A DNA stretch of 64,000 nt from Lysobacter sp. (GTDB taxonomy: Bacteria > Pseudomonadota > Gammaproteobacteria > Xanthomonadales > Xanthomonadaceae), in the NCBI GenBank assembly GCA_013141175.1, contig JABFRN010000001.1, forward strand, positions 3,368,001 through 3,432,000, in the 5' to 3' direction. Shown in pieces: positions 31,735 to 39,665 of the stretch. Position 1 is the stretch's first letter. Every line of letters begins with the position of its first letter. A model generated the notes under the pieces. The model searched no databases. It saw only the letters and a program-made list of their open reading frames with translations, and was not told the origin of the DNA. A program made the translations under genes and the position numbers.

Positions 31735-32306
31735 TGCCGATGGGCCGCGTCGATTGGGGTTTCGAAACAGACCGTGTTCGCGGGCGATTGGTGGCCGAGG
31801 GCGATGTCGATCTGTACGTGGGGCTGTATGCCGACGTTTCGGTGATGCGGCACATCGCCCAAGCCTTGAGCGCGGATGCCGCTGCCGACATGTTCGCCAA
31901 GGCGTTGAGGCACAACGCCAATCCGGCAGCACGGGCGCGCTATTGGCATCTCTCGCACCAGCGGACCGGCCAGACGCTCGGTTTGGCGGCGCTGGTGCGC
32001 GATGCGGCGGTGCCCTCCCGCGGCGAATTGGGATTGATGCTGCTGCCGCAGGCGCAGCATACCGGCGCCGGTATGCAGGCCCTGGAAGGCGTGGTCGATG
32101 GCGCGCTGTCGCAGCGCTGGCGGTTGGGAATCGACGAAGTCACGGGCAGGCATGCCGCAGGCAATATCGGTGCCGGACGTCTGATCGAACACCTGGGGTT
32201 CGATCCGTTCGACATCGATACGCCCGGTAGCGTCGGCTGGCGGATGACGGCCGATGCATGGCGTGCCCGGCTTGCCTCTCGCGCGTCCAACCCACACCAT
32301 CGATGA
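31734..32306 (+). CDS. GNAT-family N-acetyltransferase
   Basis: 190 residues with a RimJ/RimL-like layout: RGRLVAEGDVDLYVGLYADVS at the front, then GELGLMLLPQAQHTGAGMQAL in the acetyl-CoA region and NIGAGRLIEHLGF at the end. The A motif lacks the usual tight RxxGxG/A run, so cofactor binding may be weak. Start overlaps the nitroreductase stop, and its stop overlaps the methyltransferase start (ATGA). It could acetylate a peptide or a housekeeping substrate. Confidence 0.8.
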   Translation: MPMGRVDWGFETDRVRGRLVAEGDVDLYVGLYADVSVMRHIAQALSADAAADMFAKALRHNANPAARARYWHLSHQRTGQTLGLAALVRDAAVPSRGELGLMLLPQAQHTGAGMQALEGVVDGALSQRWRLGIDEVTGRHAAGNIGAGRLIEHLGFDPFDIDTPGSVGWRMTADAWRARLASRASNPHHR

Positions 32307-33127
32307 CTGCGCCTGTGTCCGGAACCGAAATGCAACCCACCAAAGGCAGTTATGTGGCCGTCGGCCTCGGCATGATGCTCGGTGCTCACGTCAGCCCGCG
32401 CTCGCGCAGCGAGATCGAGCATGCCGATATCGTCTTCGGCCTGGTCTCCGACGCCATCGTCGAGCTGTGGCTGCAGGGCATGCGCCCGGACATGCGCAGC
32501 CTGCAGCCGTACTACGCCGAGGGAAAGCGCCGCAACCAGAGTTATCGCGAGATGATCGAGGCGATGCTCACCGAAGTGCGTGCCGGCCACCGGGTCTGCG
32601 GAGTGTTCTACGGCCACCCCGGTGTCTTCGCCCAGGTGCCGCATCACACCATCGCCCAGGCCCGGGCCGAAGGTTTCGATGCCGGGATGCATGCCGGCAT
32701 CTCGGCCGAAGACTGTCTGTATGCCGACCTCGGCATCGATCCCGGCACGTACGGCTGCCAGCACTATGAAGCCAGCCAGTTGCTGTTCTACCGTCGCCGG
32801 CTGGACCCGACCGCCTATCTGGTGCTTTGGCAGATCGGCGTGGTCGGCGACCGCTCGGTGTCGCGATTCGGGACCGGCGCGGCCTATCGACAGCTGTTGC
32901 TGGAGCTTCTGGCGGAGGAGGGATACCCGCCCGGGCACGAAGTCATCGTTTACGAAGCGGCCACCCTGCCGATCTCCGCCCCCCGGATGGAGCGGCTACC
33001 GCTGTCGGCGCTTGTGGATGCAAAGCTCAGCCCCCAGAGCACCCTCGTGGTGCCTCCGGCCCGGCCCATGGTCCGCAATGAGGCCATGCTGGCCAGAATC
33101 GCTGAGATCGATGCGGCATCTCATTGA
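32303..33127 (+). CDS. Split-borosin peptide backbone alpha-N-methyltransferase (SonM-like)
   Basis: 274-residue tetrapyrrole-methylase-fold SAM enzyme. VGLGMMLGAHVS near residue 20 opens the fold; YGHPGVFA (103-110), GISAEDCLYADLGIDPG (132-148) and LVLWQIGVVGD follow, as in SonM and the catalytic half of the fungal borosin enzyme OphMA. The residues known to matter there have spacing-perfect counterparts in R77, Y81 and Y103. The C-terminal HEVIVYEAATLPISAPRMERLPL also parallels SonM. Such enzymes methylate backbone amides of a precursor peptide. Unlike fungal borosins the substrate is not fused; the likely substrate is the next gene. ATG overlaps the GNAT stop; an in-frame ATG at 32330 is possible. 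Confidence 0.93.
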   Translation: MTAPVSGTEMQPTKGSYVAVGLGMMLGAHVSPRSRSEIEHADIVFGLVSDAIVELWLQGMRPDMRSLQPYYAEGKRRNQSYREMIEAMLTEVRAGHRVCGVFYGHPGVFAQVPHHTIAQARAEGFDAGMHAGISAEDCLYADLGIDPGTYGCQHYEASQLLFYRRRLDPTAYLVLWQIGVVGDRSVSRFGTGAAYRQLLLELLAEEGYPPGHEVIVYEAATLPISAPRMERLPLSALVDAKLSPQSTLVVPPARPMVRNEAMLARIAEIDAASH

Positions 33128-33313
33128 ACTTGTTGATATTTTTGATCGACTGACTTAGCCTGCTATGTGATGTCAATGGATTAACGTCGGGTTGGGCTTG
33201 GGGATAAGCCCGGGAACCGGGACCGCGTTCAATACGGACCTGTATGAAAGTTCAGGGTTTGGCCATGAAACCGCCTAAACCACGTCTACTCATAGATAAT
33301 AGGGGGAGTTGTA
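33128..33313 (+). promoter_or_regulatory. Leader and putative promoter of the borosin precursor gene
   Basis: 186-nt gap, AT-richer than its surroundings. TTGATC (33142-33147) and TATGTG (33164-33169), 16 nt apart, could be -35 and -10. A 6-bp hairpin lies at 33194-33211. An unusually strong ribosome-binding site, AGGGGGAG (33301-33308), sits 5 nt before the precursor ATG. Together they suggest separate high expression of the precursor. Confidence 0.45.
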
Positions 33314-33586
33314 ATGTCGAATGTGATTCAGTTTCTTGAATCGATGGGTGCCAATGCCGCCATGGCGAGGATGCCCATCCCGGATTACGAAGCAGCTGTT
33401 GCGGCATTGAACGTCGAAGAAAACCAACGCGATAGCTTGCGTAGGGGAGATGCCAAGAGACTTGGCGACCAGCTCAATGGTCGGGACACACTGCTCTGCC
33501 TCGTTTTCAGTCCGTCTGAAGAGGAAGAAAGGAAGGCTCCGGATCAGGAAGAAGAATCGTCGGAAGAAGAGCCGAAAGCGGAATGA
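33314..33586 (+). CDS. Putative split-borosin precursor peptide
   Basis: 90 residues. The first ~58 form a compact helical domain (MSNVIQFLESMGANAAMA, then YEAAVAALNV and RGDAKRLGDQLNGR) like the LigA-type borosin-binding domain of SonA. A short hydrophobic strand LLCLVF (60-65) follows and then a very acidic tail (about 13 Glu or Asp among the last 22). Residues L63-V64-F65-S66 fall exactly where SonA has Leu63-Val-Ile65-Ser, whose Leu63 and Ile65 are the methylated positions as I recall. It directly follows the SonM-like gene. Methylation and cleavage are inferred, not seen. Confidence 0.85.
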   Translation: MSNVIQFLESMGANAAMARMPIPDYEAAVAALNVEENQRDSLRRGDAKRLGDQLNGRDTLLCLVFSPSEEEERKAPDQEEESSEEEPKAE

Positions 33587-33629
33587 CTTTTCGGCGTCAT
33601 CGAAACGGAAACTAGGCTTGGGGTGAGTT

Positions 33630-35384
33630 GTGCAAAGGATGCTCCTGACATTGGTACTGGCGTTTCTGGCCATGGCATCGACCATGACTGCCCATGGGGC
33701 ATCGCGCTACGGCGATCTGCTCGCCGAAGCCGACAGCATACGCAGCTCCAACCCCAAGCGCTTTCTGGAAATCATCGTCGTCCTCGAGAAGCGGAAATCC
33801 GAGGCGACGAAGATCGAGTCGCAGAAACTCCGGTATCTGCAGGCTTTCTCCACGATCTATCAGGATCGGTTCGCGGACGGCTTCAAACAATCGACACGGC
33901 TCTACAAGCAGGTTTCCGACGTCGATCTCAAATTCCGCACGGGCAGCCTCATCGCCAATCTGACGGCGATCAGTCGCGACTTCAGTACTGGCTTGCCCTA
34001 CGTGCACAGCAACCTGGAAATGCGCGACAAGGTCAAGGACAAGAAGATCCGTCAAGACGGCATCGGCACCGCCGCGATGTTCTACAACCAGATGGGCCAG
34101 TATTCGCTCGGTTTGAAATACGCCGACGAAGTGCTCGGCGGATCTCCGGCGCCGCGCGTGAAATGTTTCGCGAGCAGCGTGAAGCTCGAAGCCCAACAGG
34201 TGCTCGGCAAGCTCGACGGCTCCAGCGATTCCTTCGATTCGGCTCTGGCGGATTGCCTCAAGCTTCCGGAGCTCATGGCGGCCAGCACCTTGAGGGCGAC
34301 GCGTGCGCGTGAGCTGGCGAAATTGGGCGAGATCGAGAAGGCCGTGGCGCTGCTGGAGCAGGACGCGCTTCCGGACGTGCTCGCCACGCGCTATCCGCGC
34401 CTGATCGCGGAAATCCGCTCGCTGCTGGGTGAATTGAAGCTCAAGAAAGGCGATCTCACCGAGGCGCAAAAGCAGTCGGAGGAGACGATCGCGCTCGGCG
34501 ACGCGATCAAATCGACGCAGGCACTGGTGACCGCATACGGCACGCTGTATCAGATCGCCGAACGCCGCGGGCAGACCGAGCAGGCACTCGCGCTGTACAA
34601 ACAGTATGCCCAGGCCGAGAAGGCCTATCTGGGCGACGTGAAAGCGCGTGAAGTCGCGTATGAAATGTTTCACGAGCAGACGCAGCAGCAATCGCAACAG
34701 CTCGCGCTCGAGCGCGAGAGCACGCAAAAAGCACGTCTTGTGATGGTATTCCTGATGCTGTTGCTTGCAGGCATCATTTTCTGGGTCATTCAGATCAAGC
34801 GTCATCAGGGCCAATTGCAGCGTCTGGCGCAGACCGACACGCTGACGGGGCTGGGCAATCGCCATTTCTTCACGCAGAAGTCCGAGCGTGCGTTGATCGA
34901 CGCGGCGCGTGCCGGTCAACCCGCGGCGCTGGTCATGTTCGATCTCGACCACTTCAAGGCGATCAACGACACCTACGGCCATGGCGCCGGCGACTGGGTG
35001 TTGAAACAGGTCGGCAAGACCTGTTCTTCGCATTGTCGCAAGGTCGACTATCTCGGCCGTATCGGTGGCGAGGAATTCGCGGTGTTGCTGCATGGCCTCG
35101 ATCTGGCCACGGCTGCGCGTCTCGCCGAAGACTGCCGTTCGCAGCTCGCCCAGATCGACACCCGCGAATGCGGTTACTCGTTCGTGGTCACGGCGAGCTT
35201 CGGTGTCAGTTCGACCGCGCAGTCGGGCTATGACCTGTCGCGCCTGCTCTCGCACGCCGATCAGATGCTGTATCGCGCGAAGAACGAAGGCCGCAATCGC
35301 GTCTGCGCCTATACCGCTGAAACCGCCGCTGATTACAAATCGCCGAAACGCACGCCGACCCTGAGCGTGGTCGGCGGCGGTTGA
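33630..35384 (+). CDS. Membrane TPR-sensor diguanylate cyclase (GGDEF)
   Basis: 584 residues. An N-terminal signal peptide leads into a helical, TPR-like periplasmic domain; a single transmembrane helix (about 371-390) and a GGDEF domain follow. The active site is GGEEF (479-483), so it should make c-di-GMP from GTP. RKVD (470-473), five residues upstream, is an intact inhibitory I-site. DxLTGLGNR at the domain start is canonical. It begins only 43 nt after the putative borosin precursor. GTG at 33630 or ATG at 33639 may start it. Confidence 0.93.
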   Translation: MQRMLLTLVLAFLAMASTMTAHGASRYGDLLAEADSIRSSNPKRFLEIIVVLEKRKSEATKIESQKLRYLQAFSTIYQDRFADGFKQSTRLYKQVSDVDLKFRTGSLIANLTAISRDFSTGLPYVHSNLEMRDKVKDKKIRQDGIGTAAMFYNQMGQYSLGLKYADEVLGGSPAPRVKCFASSVKLEAQQVLGKLDGSSDSFDSALADCLKLPELMAASTLRATRARELAKLGEIEKAVALLEQDALPDVLATRYPRLIAEIRSLLGELKLKKGDLTEAQKQSEETIALGDAIKSTQALVTAYGTLYQIAERRGQTEQALALYKQYAQAEKAYLGDVKAREVAYEMFHEQTQQQSQQLALERESTQKARLVMVFLMLLLAGIIFWVIQIKRHQGQLQRLAQTDTLTGLGNRHFFTQKSERALIDAARAGQPAALVMFDLDHFKAINDTYGHGAGDWVLKQVGKTCSSHCRKVDYLGRIGGEEFAVLLHGLDLATAARLAEDCRSQLAQIDTRECGYSFVVTASFGVSSTAQSGYDLSRLLSHADQMLYRAKNEGRNRVCAYTAETAADYKSPKRTPTLSVVGGG

Positions 35385-35409
35385 GGCCGTCCATCGCTTG
35401 CCGGATGCA

Positions 35410-36057
35410 ATGACAGCCGACGCGGGCCCATGCGTTGCCGAGCCGGCGGTCGACGGCCCGCTGATCCTTCCTGCCGCGCAGTGGCAATCGCTGCGCGCTG
35501 CCTACGCCGAACCGGCGCGTGCCTATCATCACTTCGGGCATGTGCGGGAAGTCCTGGCGCTCTACCGGGAGATCGACACTGGCCCCGGTTGGCATCGTCC
35601 GAACGAAATCTGGCTGGCGGTGCTGTACCACGACGCCGTGTATATCCCCGGGCGAAGCGACAACGAAGCCGCTTCCGCGCGACTCGCCATCGAGCACCTC
35701 GAGCGGTGGCCGCAGGCTGGGATCGATCCGCAACGCGTTGCTGGACTCATTCTTCTCACCGCCCGCCATGGCAGCCTGCGCGTCGAAGATGCCGGAACCG
35801 GCGAGGGGGGTGAGGACGCGCGCCATTTTCTGGATTGCGACATGGCCATCCTCGGGGCGTCGCCGGAGGCATTCGCTGCGTACGATCGGGCGATCGCAGA
35901 GGAATACTGCGCGGTGCCGCGATGGCTGTATCGCATCAAACGCCGGCAATTCTTCAAGAGACTATCCGTCTCCGATACGATTTTTCTCAGCGATTTCTTT
36001 CGCGATCGCTTCGAAGCGCAGGCGCGGCGCAATCTTCAGGCGTCGCTCAAGGCTTAG
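35410..36057 (+). CDS. HD-superfamily-like predicted metal-dependent phosphohydrolase
   Basis: 215 residues. YHHFGHVREVLALY and AVLYHDAVY supply the histidines and HD pair of the family, with DNEAASARLA and the D of LDCDMAILG completing a likely metal site. Similar proteins are annotated as predicted HD hydrolases with no known substrate. ATG at 35410 follows a weak site; an in-frame TTG lies upstream. It lies 25 nt after the cyclase gene and 9 nt before trhO, so it may share a transcript with both. Confidence 0.85.
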   Translation: MTADAGPCVAEPAVDGPLILPAAQWQSLRAAYAEPARAYHHFGHVREVLALYREIDTGPGWHRPNEIWLAVLYHDAVYIPGRSDNEAASARLAIEHLERWPQAGIDPQRVAGLILLTARHGSLRVEDAGTGEGGEDARHFLDCDMAILGASPEAFAAYDRAIAEEYCAVPRWLYRIKRRQFFKRLSVSDTIFLSDFFRDRFEAQARRNLQASLKA

Positions 36058-36066
36058 AATCGCAGC

Positions 36067-36939
36067 ATGAATGCAGATACCCGGACCGGACAGGCCACGA
36101 TCATGCCAGTCATCATCGAGCCGGCCATGACCAAGCCGACCATGAGCAATCCCATTACGATCAAGAACATCGCCGCATACCATTTCGTTCCGGTGATGGA
36201 TCCCGATGCGCTCGCCGCCGGGTTGCAGGCGCGCGCGGAGACGGGCGGGCTCTCCGGCACCATTCTGGTGGCCCAGGAGGGCATCAATCTGTTCCTTGCG
36301 GGCGAAACGGCGGCGATCGACGATCTTGTCGCTGCCCTGCGCGACGATCCGCGGTTCGCGGAGATGACGGTCAAGGCCAGCGTTTCGTCGCACGTGCCGT
36401 TCTCGCGGCTCAAGGTGAAGGTCAAGCCGGAGATCATCAGCTTCCGCCAGTCCGATGCTTCGCCCGATGCCGGGCGGGCGCCGACGGTTTCGCCGGCATC
36501 GCTCGCGCGCTGGATCGGCCAAGGCGCCGACGACAACGGCCGTCGGTTGGTCCTGCTCGACACCCGCAACCGTGAGGAAGTCGAGTACGGCACTTTCGCG
36601 GATTCGATGGTGCTGCCGATCGACAACTTCACCGAACTGCCCGACGCCGTGCTGGCGCGGCGGGAAGCGCTGGCCGATGCCACCGTCGTCAGTTTCTGCA
36701 CCGGCGGGATCCGATGCGAGAAAGCCGCGCTGTGGATGCGTGCGCAGGGCATGGAGAATGTCCTGCAGCTCGATGGCGGCATCCTCGGCTATTTCGAGGC
36801 GGTGGGCGGCCAAGGTTACGAGGGCGCCTGTTTCGTGTTCGACGACCGGATCGCGCTGGATCCTTCACTGACTCCCATTCCCGGCACGAACAGGTCAGAA
36901 TCCGCGCATTCACCGAGAGGACATCGCGACCATGGCTGA
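36067..36939 (+). CDS. trhO: Oxygen-dependent tRNA U34 hydroxylase TrhO (rhodanese-like)
   Basis: 290 residues with the YceA/TrhO layout: an N-terminal acylphosphatase-like domain (QEGINLFLAG) and a rhodanese domain with the catalytic CTGGIRCEKA. TrhO makes 5-hydroxyuridine at tRNA position 34 using O2. The first 25 residues hold four methionines and do not look conserved; the ATG at 36142 giving MSNPITIKNIAAYHF may be the true start. Its end overlaps the small membrane protein gene by 8 nt. Confidence 0.92.
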   Translation: MNADTRTGQATIMPVIIEPAMTKPTMSNPITIKNIAAYHFVPVMDPDALAAGLQARAETGGLSGTILVAQEGINLFLAGETAAIDDLVAALRDDPRFAEMTVKASVSSHVPFSRLKVKVKPEIISFRQSDASPDAGRAPTVSPASLARWIGQGADDNGRRLVLLDTRNREEVEYGTFADSMVLPIDNFTELPDAVLARREALADATVVSFCTGGIRCEKAALWMRAQGMENVLQLDGGILGYFEAVGGQGYEGACFVFDDRIALDPSLTPIPGTNRSESAHSPRGHRDHG

Positions 36940-37093
36940 TATGGGCTGGATCGGACTGCTGTTGGCCATCGTCGGGGCGTACTTCGCCATCAAAGTGGTG
37001 AAGTTCGTCTTCAAGTTGTTCTGGTGGGCGGCGGTGCTGTTCGGCGCGTACTGGTTCCTGGCGCCGACGCTGGGGCTACCGCGCCCGTTCTGA
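36932..37093 (+). CDS. 53-residue predicted membrane protein
   Basis: A short gene starting MADMGWIGLLLAIVGAYFAI with one long or two short hydrophobic helices (about 6-20 and 30-45) and ending LPRPF. GAGAGGA lies about 11 nt upstream, inside trhO, whose stop it overlaps by 8 nt. The amphipathic KVVKFVFKLFWW between the helices is rich in aromatic residues. I do not recognise a family; it is likely overlooked because of its size. Confidence 0.7.
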   Translation: MADMGWIGLLLAIVGAYFAIKVVKFVFKLFWWAAVLFGAYWFLAPTLGLPRPF

Positions 37094-37123
37094 CCGCATC
37101 CACTCGCTCTGCGGAGGATGGCA

Positions 37124-37742
37124 ATGACATCGCGCGACACGACATCGCTGGATCCACGCGTCGACGCCTACATCGCGCGTTCGGCCGACTTCGCCAAACC
37201 GGTCCTCGAGTACGTGCGTGCGCGGGTGCACGAGGCGTGCCCCGATGTCGAAGAGACGATCAAATGGGGCATGCCGACCTTCATGCATGCCGGCGGCATT
37301 CTCTGCGGCATGGCCGCGTTCAAACAGCATGCGTCGTTCGGATTCTGGAAGCATGCGCTCGTGGTCGGCGACGGCTCTCCCGTCGAGGGCATGGGGAGCT
37401 TCGGGAAGCTCTCGTCGGTAGCGGATCTCCCGGCGAAGCGGCAATTGCTGGCCTATCTCAAGAAAGCAGCGCGCCTGAACGAGCAGGGCGTCAGGACACC
37501 GGCTGCGCAAGGCCGCAACGCCCAAGCCGCTGCCGGAGGTCCCCGCCGATTTCGCAGCCGCACTGCGCGGCAATGCCACCGCGAAAACCACGTTCGAGCA
37601 TTTCGCTCCGAGCCACCGTCGCGAATATCTCGAGTGGATTCTCGACGCCAAGCGCGAGGAGACGCGCGCGCGCCGGATCGCGCAGGCGGTGGAATGGCTT
37701 GCGGAGGGCAAATCCCGGAACTGGAAATACGAAAACTGCTGA
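37124..37742 (+). pseudogene. YdeI/DUF1801-like protein, frameshifted
   Basis: The N-terminal part (DPRVDAYIARSADFAKPVLE, IKWGMPTFMHAGG, FGFWKHALV) is a clear DUF1801/YdeI domain in one frame to about 37490. The C-terminal YdeI part (PLPEVPADFAAAL, REYLEWILDAKREETRARR, ending NWKYENC) is in the next frame (+1) and ends at 37742. A single-base indel near 37485-37510 explains this. It is either a real pseudogene or a sequence error. The ATG at 37124 has GGAGG 6 nt upstream. Confidence 0.85.
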
Positions 37743-37749
37743 AGCGGTT

Positions 37750-39519
37750 TCAGCGCAGCGTTTCGTCCGTCCGCATCACCGGATACAGCCCGAAACGTTC
37801 GTCCCACGCGGTGTGCAGGCGATAGAAGAACTCCAGCCGCGCCTGCGGATCGGCGGCGAATTCCGGGTCTTCCTTGATCCTGCGTTCGAAGCGCTCGCGC
37901 ACCGCGGGATCGCGCGCGAGCATCTCGCGGGCCACGTCTTCGGCGACGTAATCCTCCATGTACTCCTTTTGCTCGAACGCATTGTTGAACAGCCCCCACG
38001 CGAGCAGCGAATCCGGCGCCAGCGGTTCGAGTAGCGACATCGCCAGCCGCGCCTTGGGCTGCGCGATCGGGACGAACAGCGCGCCTGTGCCGATGTCGTG
38101 GGTCTCGGCTTTCCATTCGCCTTCCACCGTCAGCCGTTGGTGGCTTTCCGAGGAAGCGGCGGCGAAGGTCGGAGTTTCATCGCGGAAAATGCCGACTTCC
38201 GCTTTCGTCAGCGCGTGGCCCAACCGTTGGTAAGCGATCCCGTGCGTGCGCAGTCTGGCGGCGACCATGTCGGCGTAGGCGGCCGGTACGAGATAGCCGC
38301 CTTTCGGTGCCGCGATGGCAAGGCCGGGTACGACATCATCACGCAACGGCAGCTTCCAGACCTGGGGTTTGCTGTCGTCGTACCGCGTCATCAGTGCGCC
38401 TGAGACATCCGACGGCGTGCGGGTATAGGCGTAGCCGCGGAAATCGATGGTGCGGACCTTGTCGCTGGCGGTCCAGGTCAGTGGAACCATGGTGCCGCCG
38501 AGTCCCTTCGCGCGCGAGTCCGCTTCGAGTGCGGTCCGGCGCCAGTCCGCGCCGTGCTTCGCCACGAGTTCCATTACCGCGATCACGCTGTTGCGCGTGA
38601 TCCGGACCCGGGTCGGGTAGTCCTTCCACGAATGGGTTTCGACCAGCATCGCGATGCGATTGCGCAGGTGGAAATAGCCGGTCGAGAAGCGCGGCGGCGC
38701 GACGCCATCGACGAAGCCCGAGGCCGGGTTGTCGTTCTCGACGAAGGAGGGATAGAACGCCACCGGCAGCGAGCCCTGTTTGCGCAGTGCCGCCAGCGTG
38801 CCTTCCCGCAGTGCGAGACCGGCGGCGCGCAGAGGCTCGTCGCCGGCATGCAGCGGTTCCACCTGGATCGATACGTCGTGCTCGAATTTCGCCCCGTCGG
38901 TGACGTGCAGGTCGATCGTCGCGATCGGATCCCAGGCATTCTCCAGTGCCAGCATCGCCTGCATTTCGGGCGTGTCGGCCTTGGCGTAGTCGCGATTGAG
39001 ATTGAAGTTCTGCGCGGTGACGCGCCAGCCCATTGCGGCCGGGCCGTTCTGGTTCGGGCGGTTCCATGCGCCGAAGCGTTCGTGGCCGTCGATGTTGAAC
39101 ACCGGCACGAAGATCAGCACGGTCTTGTCGAGCGCGCCGCGCGCGGCCTGTCCGTCCAGCATTTGCCGCAGCGCGAGGAATCCCGCGTCCTTGCCGTCGA
39201 TCTCGCCCGCGTGGATCCCGCCCTGTATCAGCACGACCGGAAGGCCGGCACTCCGCGCCGCGTCAGCGGTCAGCGCGCGATTGCTGGCGACCAGCGCCTT
39301 CATCGGCCGGCCTTCGGGTGTGGTGCCGAAATCGATGCAGCGCACACGGTCCGGGTAGCGCCCCGCGAATGCGTCGCAGAGTGCGATCACCTCCGCGTAG
39401 CGGCCGGTGCGTGCGTAACCGCTGCGTTCTGCTTCGGTGGTGAGTCCTGCGGCGGCATGGACGGCGATGCTCGCGGTGAGCATCAGCAGGGGCAATGCGA
39501 TCGACACGGCTGGGCGCAT
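37750..39519 (-). CDS. Secreted M14-family zinc carboxypeptidase-like protein
   Basis: 589 residues with a signal peptide (to about 23). The zinc site is HAGE (H103, E106 in GGIHAGEIDGKDA), and VPVFNIDGHERF plus WNLNRDY-like NFNLNRDY are typical of M14 peptidases. ETHSWKDY near residue 320 probably holds the catalytic glutamate. It should cleave C-terminal residues from peptides or cell-wall fragments in the periplasm or outside. It converges on the frameshifted gene and diverges from the GST gene. Confidence 0.9.
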   Translation of the reverse strand: MRPAVSIALPLLMLTASIAVHAAAGLTTEAERSGYARTGRYAEVIALCDAFAGRYPDRVRCIDFGTTPEGRPMKALVASNRALTADAARSAGLPVVLIQGGIHAGEIDGKDAGFLALRQMLDGQAARGALDKTVLIFVPVFNIDGHERFGAWNRPNQNGPAAMGWRVTAQNFNLNRDYAKADTPEMQAMLALENAWDPIATIDLHVTDGAKFEHDVSIQVEPLHAGDEPLRAAGLALREGTLAALRKQGSLPVAFYPSFVENDNPASGFVDGVAPPRFSTGYFHLRNRIAMLVETHSWKDYPTRVRITRNSVIAVMELVAKHGADWRRTALEADSRAKGLGGTMVPLTWTASDKVRTIDFRGYAYTRTPSDVSGALMTRYDDSKPQVWKLPLRDDVVPGLAIAAPKGGYLVPAAYADMVAARLRTHGIAYQRLGHALTKAEVGIFRDETPTFAAASSESHQRLTVEGEWKAETHDIGTGALFVPIAQPKARLAMSLLEPLAPDSLLAWGLFNNAFEQKEYMEDYVAEDVAREMLARDPAVRERFERRIKEDPEFAADPQARLEFFYRLHTAWDERFGLYPVMRTDETLR

Positions 39520-39665
39520 GGCGGAAGGGCTCGAAGGCGATCTCGCATTGTGCCGCGATCGGCCCTGCTGCGGGCATGTCTTTGGTCATGCGCGATCGCA
39601 TCGGATGGCGTGCGAAGATTGGCGTCTTGGCATCTGGGTATTCGCATCTCGATACAGGAGTGGAC

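Noticed and set aside
36067-36141. Separate small peptide before trhO
   Set aside because: The Met/Pro/Thr-rich stretch is in frame with trhO and is more simply a doubtful N-terminal extension.
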